From: Diploptera punctata
Lineage: Eukaryota > Arthropoda > Insecta > Blattodea > Blaberidae
Assembly: GCA_030220185.1 (NCBI GenBank)
Contig: JASPKZ010004953.1
Coordinates: 248,001 to 312,000 of the forward strand
Length of the DNA: 64,000 bases
Direction of reading: 5' to 3'
This document shows positions 11,837 through 22,139 of this stretch, piece by piece. The notes beneath the pieces were generated by a model, which saw nothing but the letters and a program-made list of their open reading frames with translations, was not told the DNA's origin and searched no databases. A program made the position numbers and the translations under genes. Each line of letters opens with the position of its first letter. The stretch's first letter is position 1.

Positions 11837-12137
11837 AAAGTAAAGAAGTGATCCCACAACAGGCCCGGAAGCCCTTGGGGTAGTAGGAGGTTAAGGCTCC
11901 CACTTTTTCTAGACAATCGGTAATTTATGTCAGCTGGGTTGTCAGCCCTGCGTGACGGCCGCCTTTACCCCCAGAAAAAGCGTCTGGTACTCATTTCCAT
12001 TAGAGGCTGAGTCGACCCCAGGGCCATAGTGCCGCCAGAGGGTTTGGGTCTGTTTAAAAATCCTGACCCCAACAGGACTTGAACCCTCGACCCTCCGGCT
12101 TGTAGCTCAGTGCCTTAACCATTACGCTATGGCGTGA
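11837..12137 (-). mobile_element. tRNA-derived SINE (family 2), copy 2 of tandem pair
   Basis: Same structure as the neighbouring copy, roughly 90% alike by eye, with a changed A-box region (GCCATAGCGTAATGGTTAAG on the minus strand) and B-box GGGTTCAAGTCC. Head-to-tail arrangement suggests tandem duplication or insertion into the tail of the first copy. Confidence 0.75.
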
Positions 12138-12170
12138 TATTACAAAATAATATGAAATTGTTTAGATAAG

Positions 12171-12480
12171 TCCACTGCTGTGGTCTCGAGGTAGCATGCT
12201 GCCTTGTCATGCAGCGGGCCCGGGTTCGATCCCCGGTCGAGACAGTTTTTCTGGGTGAGGTTTTCATCAGGGTTTTTCCTCACCTGTAAGACACATGTCA
12301 GGAAAACTTTAAGGCCCAAACAGTCTCTGAAACCATAAGGCCATCATCATCATCCTTCACCGGTGTGGAAAGCAACGAGAAGCTACTACATCTACAGTTC
12401 CCTAGTAAAGCTGCAAGCATAGCATGAAAATGCTATGATTGCAGTGAAAGACCTGCCCTCGGGCAGAATTACTAGTGATG
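12171..12480 (+). mobile_element. tRNA-derived SINE (family 1)
   Basis: Head TCCACTGCTGTGGTCTCGAG, B-box GGTTCGATCCC, body CTCACCTGTAAGACACATGT, a short CAT tract (CATCATCATCATCC) and the tail CCTCGGGCAGAATTACTAG. Possible short TSD TAGATAA on both sides. The CAT tract is much shorter than in the copy at 597-946. Confidence 0.8.
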
Positions 12481-13410
12481 GATAATAGATAAAAAGCGAT
12501 AATATGGAGATGAATAAAGAACTTTACTCCTTTTATCATGTATAGGAAATTTACAATTTGATATGCTGTAAAAAGATTAAATAAATAGTGTAATTTATTT
12601 AACTTGTATCATTTTAAATTTCACAAGATAAAGAAAATATTAACTTGTTAACAACAAAGGGCCTTCTCTATAGTTAATATGCCTAATATGAGTATAATTT
12701 TATTACATCCACATTAACTGATTAAAATTTATCTGATGCTGTTAATAGATTGAACCATTGAAATAAATAAAAATGCCAATATGGAATTTGCAGTGTTCCT
12801 TCCAGAACACTAAAATTAACTTTTACGCGTCTCAATTTTAAAGAAACAAAAAATTAACGAAAAAGTACTGTACACAAATGATTAAAATTTTTATTTAAAT
12901 GTGGAAACTTGTGTTATAATTCTCTCAAAGCAACTGATTACAAATTATATTGCTGACATGAGTTCTATTTTCAAACTAAACAATTGAAAGAAATCTCTTA
13001 CAATGCGCGAAATCGAACTTTATGACTGACTGTTCCCAGCTGGCGCACATAGTACAGCGTTATCATACGTATTTTCACTCTGTTGGTTTCCAATAATGCT
13101 ACACCCAATAATAATTTTCTTTTACACTACCGGTTATACATACTTAATCACATATACTCCACGCCAATTGTATTTTTTTATACAAGTAACTTCATATGAT
13201 TTAAAACTGTTGTTGCAATCAACACAATAATCGAACTGTGACAACATCGCACTGTGGATCCCCGATAATACGACACACATGGCATGTCAAACGTCAAACT
13301 AATGCAAGAACCCTTGAAGTTCAATGACTTCCAACACACATTTAACATGTAAGATCTGCACACTTGCTTTTAATTCCAGTACACAATACTCTAGTGACAT
13401 ATTGAATAAC
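12481..13410. other. No gene recognised
   Basis: AT-rich. A weak minus-strand tRNA-like remnant (B-box-like AAGTTCGATTTCG) lies at about 13000-13080. Nothing else supported. Confidence 0.45.
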
Positions 13411-13412
13411 CA

Positions 13413-13598
13413 CATAATGAGGAATTATTTAAATGACACTAATAAAAATATAATTTTCTTTCACTCACGATACTTGTGAATTTTTCAATTGTGGTACAGC
13501 ACAATAACATACATAATGAAGAATCGCATAATGAGAAATTATTAAAATCCATTAATAAAAAAATAATTTTCTTTCACACACGAAACTTGTGAATTTTT
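13413..13598. repeat. Two direct copies of a 72-bp block, 114-bp period
   Basis: CATAATGAGGAATTATTTAA to CTTGTGAATTTTT at 13413-13484 recurs with a few differences at 13527-13598. Local tandem duplication in non-coding DNA. Confidence 0.75.
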
Positions 13599-13728
13599 TG
13601 CACTGATTGTTCATTTGAAATTTGTGTATAACATACGGCATCAACACTTTCACATGGTGAACCCCATGAGTTGACGGAATAGCTGCAAGATGTTGAAATC
13701 GCTTTTCTAAAAATCTGTGTAGCAAGCA

Positions 13729-15017
13729 CTGAGTGCACCGGAGTAGTAGCAATATAAATAAAAAAAGTCAGTCACGGGATTCTAGCGGGAAACGTAATTA
13801 CTTTACAAGACAATGTCGTTAATACTTTTTGTTAGTTATGCACCGATAACGTAGAATCCCACAGGAAATTTGAATCCATCAATTATCGTATTGTATACAA
13901 TAATTTTTGTATGTTTTATGTGACTGACTATAGCTTACTCTTAATAATTATAGGGCACATTTTAATTATCTAGAATATTATAATACAATTATTAGTATTA
14001 CATTTATGATCAGGAAGGACCGAAATATGGTATAACAAAAGAGTCAGTGAATCAAAACAAATTTCTACAGTGAAATCGTAAAACAAAATTTTGTTTAATT
14101 TTGCATATCTTTTCAGGTTTCGGAATGTCATGTTCTACTATTAATTTTAGGATCAAAATAATCCGTATTTCAAACATTAACTTCTAGAATCAGAAAATTT
14201 TGATCTGTAAAAAAGTTTATCTCATCGAAAAAATTACTCCTGCGCCAATTTCAAAATTTTCACATCGGTATGACAATTTCATGGAAGTACTCTACATTTA
14301 AATCCTTCCGCTGGCTGCCTTTTAGCTCAAATTGTCACATAAGAACGGGCCAGTAATTATTTTATGAAACGGCTGAGCCGAACAGTCTACCAGATTTCCT
14401 AAACCATGTTTATGTTAATACACAGCGGAGTCCAGCAAGCAACTGACTGCGTCATGCGCATTAGCAATATAAATGAGGGGACAAAAAGTCAGTCAGTCAC
14501 AGGACTCCAGCGGGAAAAATAATGACTTAACAAGAAAATGTCATCAATACTTTTTTGTTAGTTGTGTACAGATAACGTACAATCCAAGAGTTTTAATCCA
14601 TCAATTATTATGTTGTGTACAGTAATTTTTATGTTTTCTGTGACTGACTGACTGACCATAACTTACAGTTAACAACTATATGACACATTTAAGTATATAG
14701 AATATTAGAATGCAATTAATATTGTTTCATTTATGACCAAGGAGGACCAAAGCATGGTTTAAAAAAGATTTTGTGAAATGAAACTAATTCATACGACCAA
14801 ATCATTAAACAAGAAATTGGTAAAATTTTGCATATTTTTTAAGGTTTGGAATTTGACAAGTTCTACCGCTATTATTAGATTAAATTAATACACATTTGAA
14901 ACATTTTCTTATAGAATTATATAATTTGATATTTACAGATATATATTACATCAACTAAATTATTCCTGCGTCAGTTTCAAAATTTTCACCTCGGTATGAC
15001 ATTTTCATGGAATCGCT
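13729..15017. repeat. Tandem direct duplication of a ~570-bp unit, ~713-bp period
   Basis: 13735-14295 and 14452-15017 are diverged direct copies. Shared landmarks are AGCAATATAAAT, AAAAGTCAGTCA, AATACTTTTTGTTAGTT, the GTGACTGACT run, and the end TTTCAAAATTTTCACNTCGG / TATGACA. Repeated GACTGACTGAC motifs are conspicuous and also occur at 11107 and 11478. No coding potential; the nature of the unit is unknown. Confidence 0.75.
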
Positions 15018-15028
15018 CATATATATAT

Positions 15029-15357
15029 CCATAGTAATTCTGCCCGAAGGCAGGTCCTTCACTGCAATCATAGCATTTCCATGCTATGCTTGCAGCTTTA
15101 CTAGGGAATTGTGTAGGTGTGGTAGTTTCCCGTTGCTTTCCACACCGGTGAAGGATGATGATGATAATGATAATGGTAAGGATGATAATGATAAGGATGA
15201 TGGCCATATGATTTCGGGGACCGTTTGGGCCTTAAAGTTTTCCTGACATTTGTCTTACAGGTGAGGAAAAACCCCGATAAAAACCTCACCGAGAAAAACT
15301 GCCCCGGGCCCGCTGCATGACAAGGCAGCACACTACCTCGAGACCACAGCGGTGGAC
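15029..15357 (-). mobile_element. tRNA-derived SINE (family 1), B-box deleted, with TSD
   Basis: The same body as other family 1 copies, with direct repeats CATATATATAT at 15018-15028 and 15358-15368. The segment that normally holds the B-box (GACCGGGGATCGAACCC on this strand) is missing between CTGCCCC and GGGCCCGCTGC, so this copy has probably lost its internal promoter. Confidence 0.8.
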
Positions 15358-15372
15358 CATATATATATTTGG

Positions 15373-16195
15373 AGAATTAAGAAGGCCTAGAACTCAATGG
15401 TATTAATAGGCTGTTAGTTTATGCTGATGATGTAGTATTATTGATCGATAGCAAGGAGATACTAAAGGCATACACACACGCACACACTATTGAGTAACAG
15501 TGAGAAATTGGGACTGGAAGTAAACATTAATAGAACTGAATGTGTGTTCACACGTTGTAATACATTATATAATGGAAATTGACAACTAATGAGAAATGAG
15601 GGAAATTTTGAAGAAGTGGCTGAATTCAAATATCTAGAAACAATAATTACAAATAGGAATGAGATGCACAAAGAAATTAAACATAGGCTCAATTCTGCAA
15701 ATGCGTGCTATTGCAGGTACTCTTGTCATCCCAACTTCTCTCAAAAAAGTTAAACTAAAAATATATAAAACAGATATTCTCCCAGTTACATTACATGAAT
15801 ATTTAACATGGACTCTTACTTTAAGGGAGGAAAATTTGAAAATAAAGTACTTACGAAAATTTTTGGACCAAAGAGAGATTAACAGACAGTGAATGGAGAG
15901 ACTACATAACAGTCAACTGCATGATCTTTATAGGAAGCCAGATATAAGAACAGTTAAGCCTCAGACTGAGATGGGAGGTCATGTGGCATGAGTGGAGAAT
16001 TAAAGAGTTAAATTTGAAGAGAATTAAAGAGTTGCATGGAAGCTTCTTGTAGGAAAACCAGAAGGAAAATGTCTAGTTGGTAGACCAAGAATGAGGTGGG
16101 AGAATAACATTATCCATGATTTGAAGGAAGTAGATTATGCAGGAGATGATTAGAAAACATTAGCTCAGGATAGAGGTGTATGGAGAGCTTACTTT
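15373..16195 (+). mobile_element. RTE retrotransposon, degenerate 5'-truncated copy
   Basis: It begins at the finger/palm region (LNGINRLLVYADDVV is recoverable near 15398-15440) and runs through NRNEMHKEIKHRLNSANAC, LREE, KIFGPKRD, and MRWENNI near 16090-16110. Many stops, small deletions and insertions: the RRLRWAGHVARM region is scrambled near 15960-16030. It ends in the GVWRAY region near 16190 without the usual terminal stop or tail. Confidence 0.8.
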
Positions 16196-16519
16196 CAGTC
16201 ATTTTGTTTAATGAGAATTGACTCAATGGTCTACGAGGGAAAATAGGCAAGTTATAGGGAATGAAAGTAATCAACAATTAATACAGATAAATCAACAGAA
16301 GAGCAAAGTAGGAGAGAAAATTATACTAGAATAACTTCAGATCTTAGTATTAATGCGAGATCCTAATTGCTAATAATTCATCAACGTTTATGAAATATTG
16401 GGTTTTCAAATTTGTTAAAATGTTGAACTTAGCAGATGATGGCACGCCACTACACTGGTTAAAGTAGAATCGGTACAATGAGAGTCTTAGCTCAGAGTGA
16501 AACACGCAGAATCTGTCTA

Positions 16520-16610
16520 GTTAACATGTGGCTTAACGGTTAAAGAGATGGATTTGAGATTCATTGAGATTCGAACACTGATGGTTCAGATCACGGCTGG
16601 CCTTTTTTTT
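16520..16610 (+). repeat. Possible tRNA-like remnant
   Basis: TGGCTTAACGG fits the A-box consensus, and GGTTCAGATCAC about 60 bases later is a weak B-box; a T9 run follows. There is no convincing cloverleaf. It could be an old SINE head. Confidence 0.3.
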
Positions 16611-16720
16611 TTCTTTCCCTGTGTGGGTACTGTGATATGTTGACACAGAAATTTGTTCAGTATAGGCATGCGCAAAATATCTGTTCTCGTATTGGTTATT
16701 ACATTAGCATCTGATTAGAT

Positions 16721-17109
16721 TGACGATTTTATTATTAATTTAACACTTCTCATAGAAGGATAAATTATATTTGAAGAGAAAAAAAAAAAAATTTTCTCTT
16801 CAAATATAATTTATCCTTCTATGAGAAGTGTTAAATTAATAATAAAATCGTCAATAGAAGCCCTACTGGCTATAAAGTAGTGTTAAATTCCCAATAAATG
16901 TCTTCTTAACTAAGAAGCCGCCATTTGCAAAGATAGAAGCTATGGTTTCAAGCATTTGGCGCGAGGGAATTACAATTACGTACATAAGAGAAAAATTTGT
17001 GTCTAGATCGTAACTCGCCTCGGTAGCTCAGTTGGTAGAGCACTTGGCCCGGAAAGCCAAGGGTCCCGGGTTCGAGTCCCGGTCTAGGCGAAAATTTTTC
17101 TCTTCAAAT
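16721..17109. mobile_element. tRNA-core foldback element (family T1) with 12-bp TSD
   Basis: The insertion is bounded by direct repeats ATCTGATTAGAT at 16709-16720 and 17110-17121. It starts TGACGATTTTATTATTAATT. A near-perfect hairpin of about 65-bp arms follows (16721-16787 and 16794-16857), then spacer DNA with AAGCCGCCATTTGCAAAGAT, and then a tRNA-like core at 17017-17090. It ends TTTTTCTCTTCAAATA. The same module order, partly inverted, is seen at 46.86-47.2 and 58.5-58.85 kb. It looks like a SINE-related unit that inserted as an inverted partial dimer. Confidence 0.7.
17017..17090 (+). tRNA. tRNA-like sequence inside T1 element (not a host tRNA gene)
   Basis: D-arm GCTC AGTTGGTAGA GAGC, T-arm CCGGG TTCGAGT CCCGG and an acceptor that pairs except at two positions (GCCTCGG with TCTAGGC). 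The anticodon stem TTGGC/GCCAA encloses the loop CCGGAAA, which would read GGA (Ser) but has C instead of U at position 33 and no long variable arm. Multiple copies with shared flanks make it a repeat component. Similar cores: 46876-46949 (-), 58563-58636 (-), 58758-58831 (+). Confidence 0.55.
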
Positions 17110-17156
17110 ATCTGATTAGATGTTACATCAATATCAGTCGCATACATGAAAGCATC

Positions 17157-18186
17157 ATGGAACATCTTTACAGTTATGCTGAACTTGCTGAAATGCATCT
17201 GATTTATGGTGCAAGAGCTGCTGCCATGTATGTGGAGCGGTATCCGAATAAATGCCATCCTCACCGAACAACCTTCCGAGTCTGCTGATGAATGTTTTCA
17301 GGAGCATGGGACATTGAAAGTAAACAGAGTAGACGCTGATGAAAGATGTATGCGCTGCACTGTAGAGTTCGAAGAAAATGTTCTTCATAGGGTGGAAGAT
17401 GATCCTTCTAGTAGCACTCATGCTACTCCACGTGTAATGGGCACGAACCATCAAAGTGTATGGGAAGTCCTGCATGAAGACCAGCTCTATCCCTTTCAAC
17501 TAAAAGAGTACAAGCCTTACAGCCAGTCGACTTTGCTCAACGGGTACAGTTTGTAATTGGGCTTTGGTGCAGCCACTGCACCTTCTTTTTCTCGGTGTTA
17601 TTCATTGATGAGGCAATATTTAATACGGATGGGTTGGTTCTGAACTGAAAGAACAGTAATGTGTGGGTTTATGAAAATCCTCATGCCATCTTTGAGAGGA
17701 GTCACCAGCAGAGATTTTTGGTGAATGTATGGGTAGGCATAATTTCTGACCACATCATTGGCCCCTACCTTCTTCCCCAGAGATTAAATTGTGTTATTTG
17801 TAAGACATTTTTAAAGCACGTCCTAACTAGATTGCTGAAGAAGTTCCTCTTCACATCAGGCTCCTCTCCATTTCTGCCGGAATGTGCAAAATCATTTGGA
17901 TGAAGTGATCCTGGCCGCTGGATATAGGAAGAGGTAGTTCACCTATAGTGTGGCCACCTCGCTCTCCAGATCTCTGTCCACTTGATTGTTTTTATGGGGA
18001 CACCTGAAAACACTGGTATATGCGACCCCAGTTGATACAGATGAACTGTTGGTTGCACGCATAATCGCAGCATGTGATGTGATCTCCAAGACACCTGTTA
18101 TCTTGAACGGGATACGAGAATCCTTTAGTCACCGATGTCGTCTGTGTTGTGAGAATGGAGGTGGCCAATTTGAACAATTTCTCTAA
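17157..18186 (+). pseudogene. DUF4817-type (IS630/Tc-like) transposase, degenerate
   Basis: Fragments in alternating frames follow the order I recall for insect DUF4817 transposase genes: YAELAEMHLIYGAA (17175), VERYPNKCHPHRTTF, an HTH-like SSTHATPRVMGTN and VWEVLHEDQLYPFQLK (17460-17510). Then HQQRFLVNVWVGIISDHIIG (17704) and GPYLLPQRLN, and FFLWGHLKTLVYATPVDTDE near 17985-18045. It ends ENGGGQFEQFL and a stop at 18186. The DDE block (SPDLCPLD) is visible near 17965-17985 but out of frame. At least four frame changes; dead. Ends not identified. Confidence 0.7.
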
Positions 18187-18261
18187 TGAGTCTGCAGGTG
18201 CTTTACTTTTTAACTGGTTTCCTCAAATATATTGTTTCTTATTTCCCAATAACATCATGTA

Positions 18262-19520
18262 CGAGGTGTGATCAATAAGTTTCCGGAATGGCTTCAAAAC
18301 AATTATGCCATTGAGGAGTTTTTAATTTCCACCCAGGCTGTACACTCAGAATTTCCTTGTGATGAATTTGAGGGGTCGTGCGACCTTCTCTGACCTTGCA
18401 GTATGCTGGTAGAAGCTCTGAAGTGAAGATGTGTTTTGTGCATGCGGCGATTTCTCTGTGTAGCAACAATGCGGGATTAAGAGGAACAAAGAACAAGCAT
18501 CAAATTTTGCTTTAAACTTGGTAAAACTGCAACAGAAACATATCAAATGTTAAGAACAGCTTATGGGGAGGAAGCAATGGGCAAATCTCAAGCATTTGAG
18601 TGGTTTTCGAAATTTAAAAGGGGCGTGACATCGGTTAAGGATGAAAATCGTCTGGGACGACCAATTTCCAGCAAAACCAATAAAAATATCGATCGAGTGA
18701 GGGAAATGGTATTAAATGATAGGCACATTACAATACGAGAACTGTCTGATGCACTAGCACTCTCGTTTGGAAGTGTTCAAAGCATTTTGAAAGACGATTT
18801 AAACATGCGAAGAATTGCTGCGAAGTTCGTGCCCCGCCTCCTTTCAAATGACCAAAAGGAAAGTCGTGTGATTGCCTGCACAGATCTTAAAGAACAGCTT
18901 AAAAATGACCCACGGTTCGTGGAAAAGGTTATTACTGGTGATGAAACATGGATTTATGGCTACGATCCAGAAACTAAACAACAGTCTTCGCAATGGAAGA
19001 GTCCTGCATCTCCACGCCCCAAGAAAGCCAGAGAAGTTCGATCGAATGTGAAGTCAATGATGATTGTTTTTTTTTGACATTAATGGAATTGTGCATAAGG
19101 AATTTGTACCACGGGGTCAAACAGTGAATCAAGTGTACTACAAACAAGTGTTGCAAAGATTTAGGGAGAGTGTGCGACGCAAACAGCCAGAGAAATGGAG
19201 GACTGGTGACTGGTTCCTGCATCACGACAATGCGCCCGCACACAAAGCAATTTCTGTCCGCCAGTTTTTGGACAAAAATAGAATGAGTACTGTTCCCCAT
19301 CCAGCCTATTCACCAGATCTGGCTCCAGCAGACTTTTTCCTGTTCCCACGGCTAAAAATTCGGCTCCGAGGACATCGTTTTGAGGACATTGATGTCATCC
19401 AGCGCGAATCGCAGAAGGCATTGGACACATTTAAAGAAGACGACTTCCAGAAGTGCTGAATAGAAACTTTGAAGTGTTGTGTTTATGGCCTCATTCCGGA
19501 AACTTATTGATCACACCTCG
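18262..19520 (+). mobile_element. mariner-family transposon with TA target duplication
   Basis: Perfect 28-bp terminal inverted repeats begin CGAGGTGTGATCAATAAGTT and are flanked by TA at 18260-18261 and 19521-19522. The length of 1259 bp is typical for mariner. The interior is the transposase gene described separately. The TIRs are still identical, so the insertion is fairly young. Confidence 0.9.
18487..19459 (+). pseudogene. mariner transposase, one frameshift and shortened C-terminus
   Basis: The frame is readable from EEQRTSIKFCFKLGKTATET (no ATG there; first ATG at 18547). N-terminal HTH: ITIRELSDALALSFGSVQS. Linker: AAKFVPRLL in place of the usual WVPHEL. Catalytic core: TGDETWIYGYDPETKQQSSQ (first Asp), HHDNAPAH (second Asp) and YSPDLAPADFF (third Asp). 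I count 34 residues between the second and third Asp, so DD34D. A run of nine T at 19067-19075 carries one base too many and shifts the frame at IVFFD. The reading ends FQKC and a stop, lacking the usual CVxxxGxYFEG end. Otherwise well preserved, so not active as it stands. Confidence 0.9.
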
Positions 19521-19522
19521 TA

Positions 19523-19975
19523 TGCTATGTGTACATACACTGTAAGTCATGTTATTACTCTTGTGATTACTGCACTATCATTTTTTATCTAAGTACAGAA
19601 GTACTGTATAGTACAATTGCACATTTTATTTGCAAAACCTATTGCACTCTATAACACGTGCATTATTATTACAACCTTTCAAACAATTGTCTTTACAATA
19701 CATACGTAGATAGTTTTGTAACACATGTACTGTACCAACATTCCAATACCGTATTCTGTAAAATAATGAATAAACAATTAATCCAGAAGTAAATCTATGT
19801 ATGTAACTAATTTACAGTACATACATAATATAGGAAGAAACAAAAAAAAGCCTACTCATACTGTATGTAGTTTCGAACGTGATGCATCGGTACTATGATG
19901 CTATAACCACTGAGCTAAAGGTGCATGCTTATTGCAAGTTACAGTCTCTGTATAATATTACTTCCATTTTAATTT
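19523..19975. other. AT-rich DNA with one tRNA-like remnant
   Basis: No gene seen. At about 19866-19936 the minus strand has TTTAGCTCAGTGGTTATAGC and a shortened anticodon/T region with CGTTCGAAAC; this looks like a decayed tRNA-SINE head. Confidence 0.4.
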
Positions 19976-19983
19976 GAAATAAT

Positions 19984-21150
19984 GGAAAAAGTCGGTTTTA
20001 TGTCTCTCAGGAATTCTTCTAAGTGCCACAGAATCGCAGCGCGCATGCGCGAGTTGCTGTAATGGTTAATATAGACTCCGGTAGTCGGCGTCACCAACTT
20101 TGGGAATAAATTTCCAGATGCAAAAAAAAAAAAATGGACGTTAACTAACTTGCCATTTTCTAACTAAAGAAAACAATTTACATGCATATTATTTCTTCCC
20201 AAATGCTTAAAAATGGACGTAAACCAACTTCCCATTTCCTAACGTAACGAAGTAATTTACATGTGTACTATTTAATGAACTATAAACTAATTTTACGTAC
20301 ACTAACACTAAATATAGTTTTAAGTTATTTTCAAATGGTGGCAACGTTGGAACAACATGGGGAAAAAGTCGGTTTTATGTCTCTCAGGAATTCTTCTAAG
20401 TTCCACAGAATCGCAGCGCGCATGCGCGAGTTGCTGTAATGTTTAATATATACTTTCTCTATGGTTAATATAGACTCCGGTAGTCGACGTCACCAACTTT
20501 CGGAATAAATTTCCAAATGCAAAAAAAAAATGGACGTTAACTAACTTGCCATTTTCTAACTAAAGAAAACAATTTACATGCATATTATTTCTTCCCAAAT
20601 GCTTAAAAATGGACGTAAACCAACTTCCCATTTCCTAACGTAACAAAGCAATTTACATGTGTACTATTTAATGAACTATAAACTAATTTTACGTACACTA
20701 ACACTAAATATAGTTTTAAATTATTTTCAAATGGTGGCAACGTTGGAACAACATGGGAAAGTAGCAAGGAAGTGATGTATCCACGATCACGTTTTACGTA
20801 AATATATAAATATAAAATATTGTGAAGAAAGCTTGAAGATCATTGCAAAATGTTTAAAACAGTACAAAACGTGTTTACAAGCGTTTAGTGCATCAGTGGC
20901 ATAAGAATGTAAGTGTAGAAATGTGAGAGACATAAAACCGACCACATCCCAACATGGGAAAGTAGCAAGGAAGTGATGTATCCACGATCATGTTTTACGT
21001 AAATATATAAATATAAAATATTGTGAAGAAAGCTTGAAGATCATTGCAAAATGTTTAAAACAGTACAAAACGTGTTTACAAGTGTTTAGTGCATCAGTGG
21101 CATAAGAATGTAAGTGTAGAAATGTGAGAGACATAAAACCGACCACATCC
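19984..21150. mobile_element. TIR element A, outer copy, split by a second copy of itself
   Basis: Ends are GGAAAAAGTCGGTTTTATGT and, inverted, GGATGTGGTCGGTTTTATGT, i.e. TIRs of about 25 bp ending in GTCTCTC. The TSD GAAATAAT is at 19976-19983 and 21151-21158. Removing the inner copy and its TSD leaves about 570 bp, matching the 568-bp copy at 34475-35042. It has no coding capacity, so it is a non-autonomous (MITE-like) element. An 8-bp TSD fits hAT, P or Merlin superfamilies; the terminal bases do not let me choose. Confidence 0.85.
20361..20949. mobile_element. TIR element A, inner copy, inserted into the outer copy
   Basis: 589 bp, starting GGAAAAAGTCGGTTTTATGT and ending ATAAAACCGACCACATCC. 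The TSD CAACATGG (20353-20360 and 20950-20957) is a sequence of the outer element itself. It has about 20 extra bases relative to the other copies near 20445-20470 (a repeat of a TTAATATA stretch). Confidence 0.88.
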
Positions 21151-21158
21151 GAAATAAT

Positions 21159-21918
21159 CAATGGTGTGCCAATCATTTTACAAATTGAATCATAACTTGA
21201 ACATTTTTATGTGCTCACCATTAGTTCATTGTCTCAAATTGCTTAATACCCCTCTATACATACGCTGTTAAATTTGTCAGGTATAATTCATTTACATCCT
21301 GCATATATATCGTCTTCTGGCAGTATATTCATTTTCGTGTGCAGTGCGAAACAGATCAATGGATTCTTTACCAGGAGTCCACCTACTTTAGTCACTGTAC
21401 AAACAAAATACGGCTGTGCTTTCCTTGTATATCTAATAAACTATAAAGTACACTAACTTGCCAATTCTGCTCGCCTAACGACATAAAATAAGTATAGGTG
21501 GACTCATAACAAATAGTATTATTTTAAACTTACTACGGAAAAAGTCTGGATCAGGAATTTTACCCTGCTTTTCTCTTAATGCCTTCGACGAACGTTTATT
21601 ATGTATTGCAAATTTCTGATAATTCCTTTTCCCATAACATATAACTGTAGTACTTATATATCGACATTGTTGTAAAGAGAACGCATAAGTTGCCATTTCT
21701 CTAAATTAACACTTTTATTATGAATACTTTGTCATCAAATATTATAGGTTATGGATAACTATTGCCACCATAGAGAAAGTAATTGCCACCTTGTGAATAT
21801 AAACTTTTTGAAAAAAAAAAACTGGTTTTTAGTGAGTGTAACGTGCTCTGATTCACTGTGTGAAGAAAGTGGTAAAATTCGAGTCTTAAGCATAGAGAAC
21901 CGTGCAAAGTCATGTGTC
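21159..21918. other. No gene recognised
   Basis: AT-rich sequence with short reading frames of no recognisable family. An A10 run lies near 21813. Confidence 0.45.
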
Positions 21919-22139
21919 GGCCGGGTGGGAGATGACAAGCTTTTTATCTACCCACTGTAAGAATATCTAATTACAAGATATATTAATAAAATACTATATT
22001 AAACATATTTACCTAAGAGATGTAATTATCATTTCATTATTTTACTCGTAAATATGAAAATAAAGAGGAACTATTTCTTGTCATGACCACATAGGTTATA
22101 AGAGTCCTTACTTCCAACCAGCGATAAACCACCGATTAT

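Noticed and set aside
13000..13080. tRNA gene on the minus strand
   Set aside because: Only a B-box-like stretch is visible; no A-box or cloverleaf.
17017..17090. Host tRNA-Ser (GGA) gene
   Set aside because: C at position 33, no long variable arm expected for tRNA-Ser, and four copies with the same repeat flanks and TSDs; it is the core of a mobile repeat.
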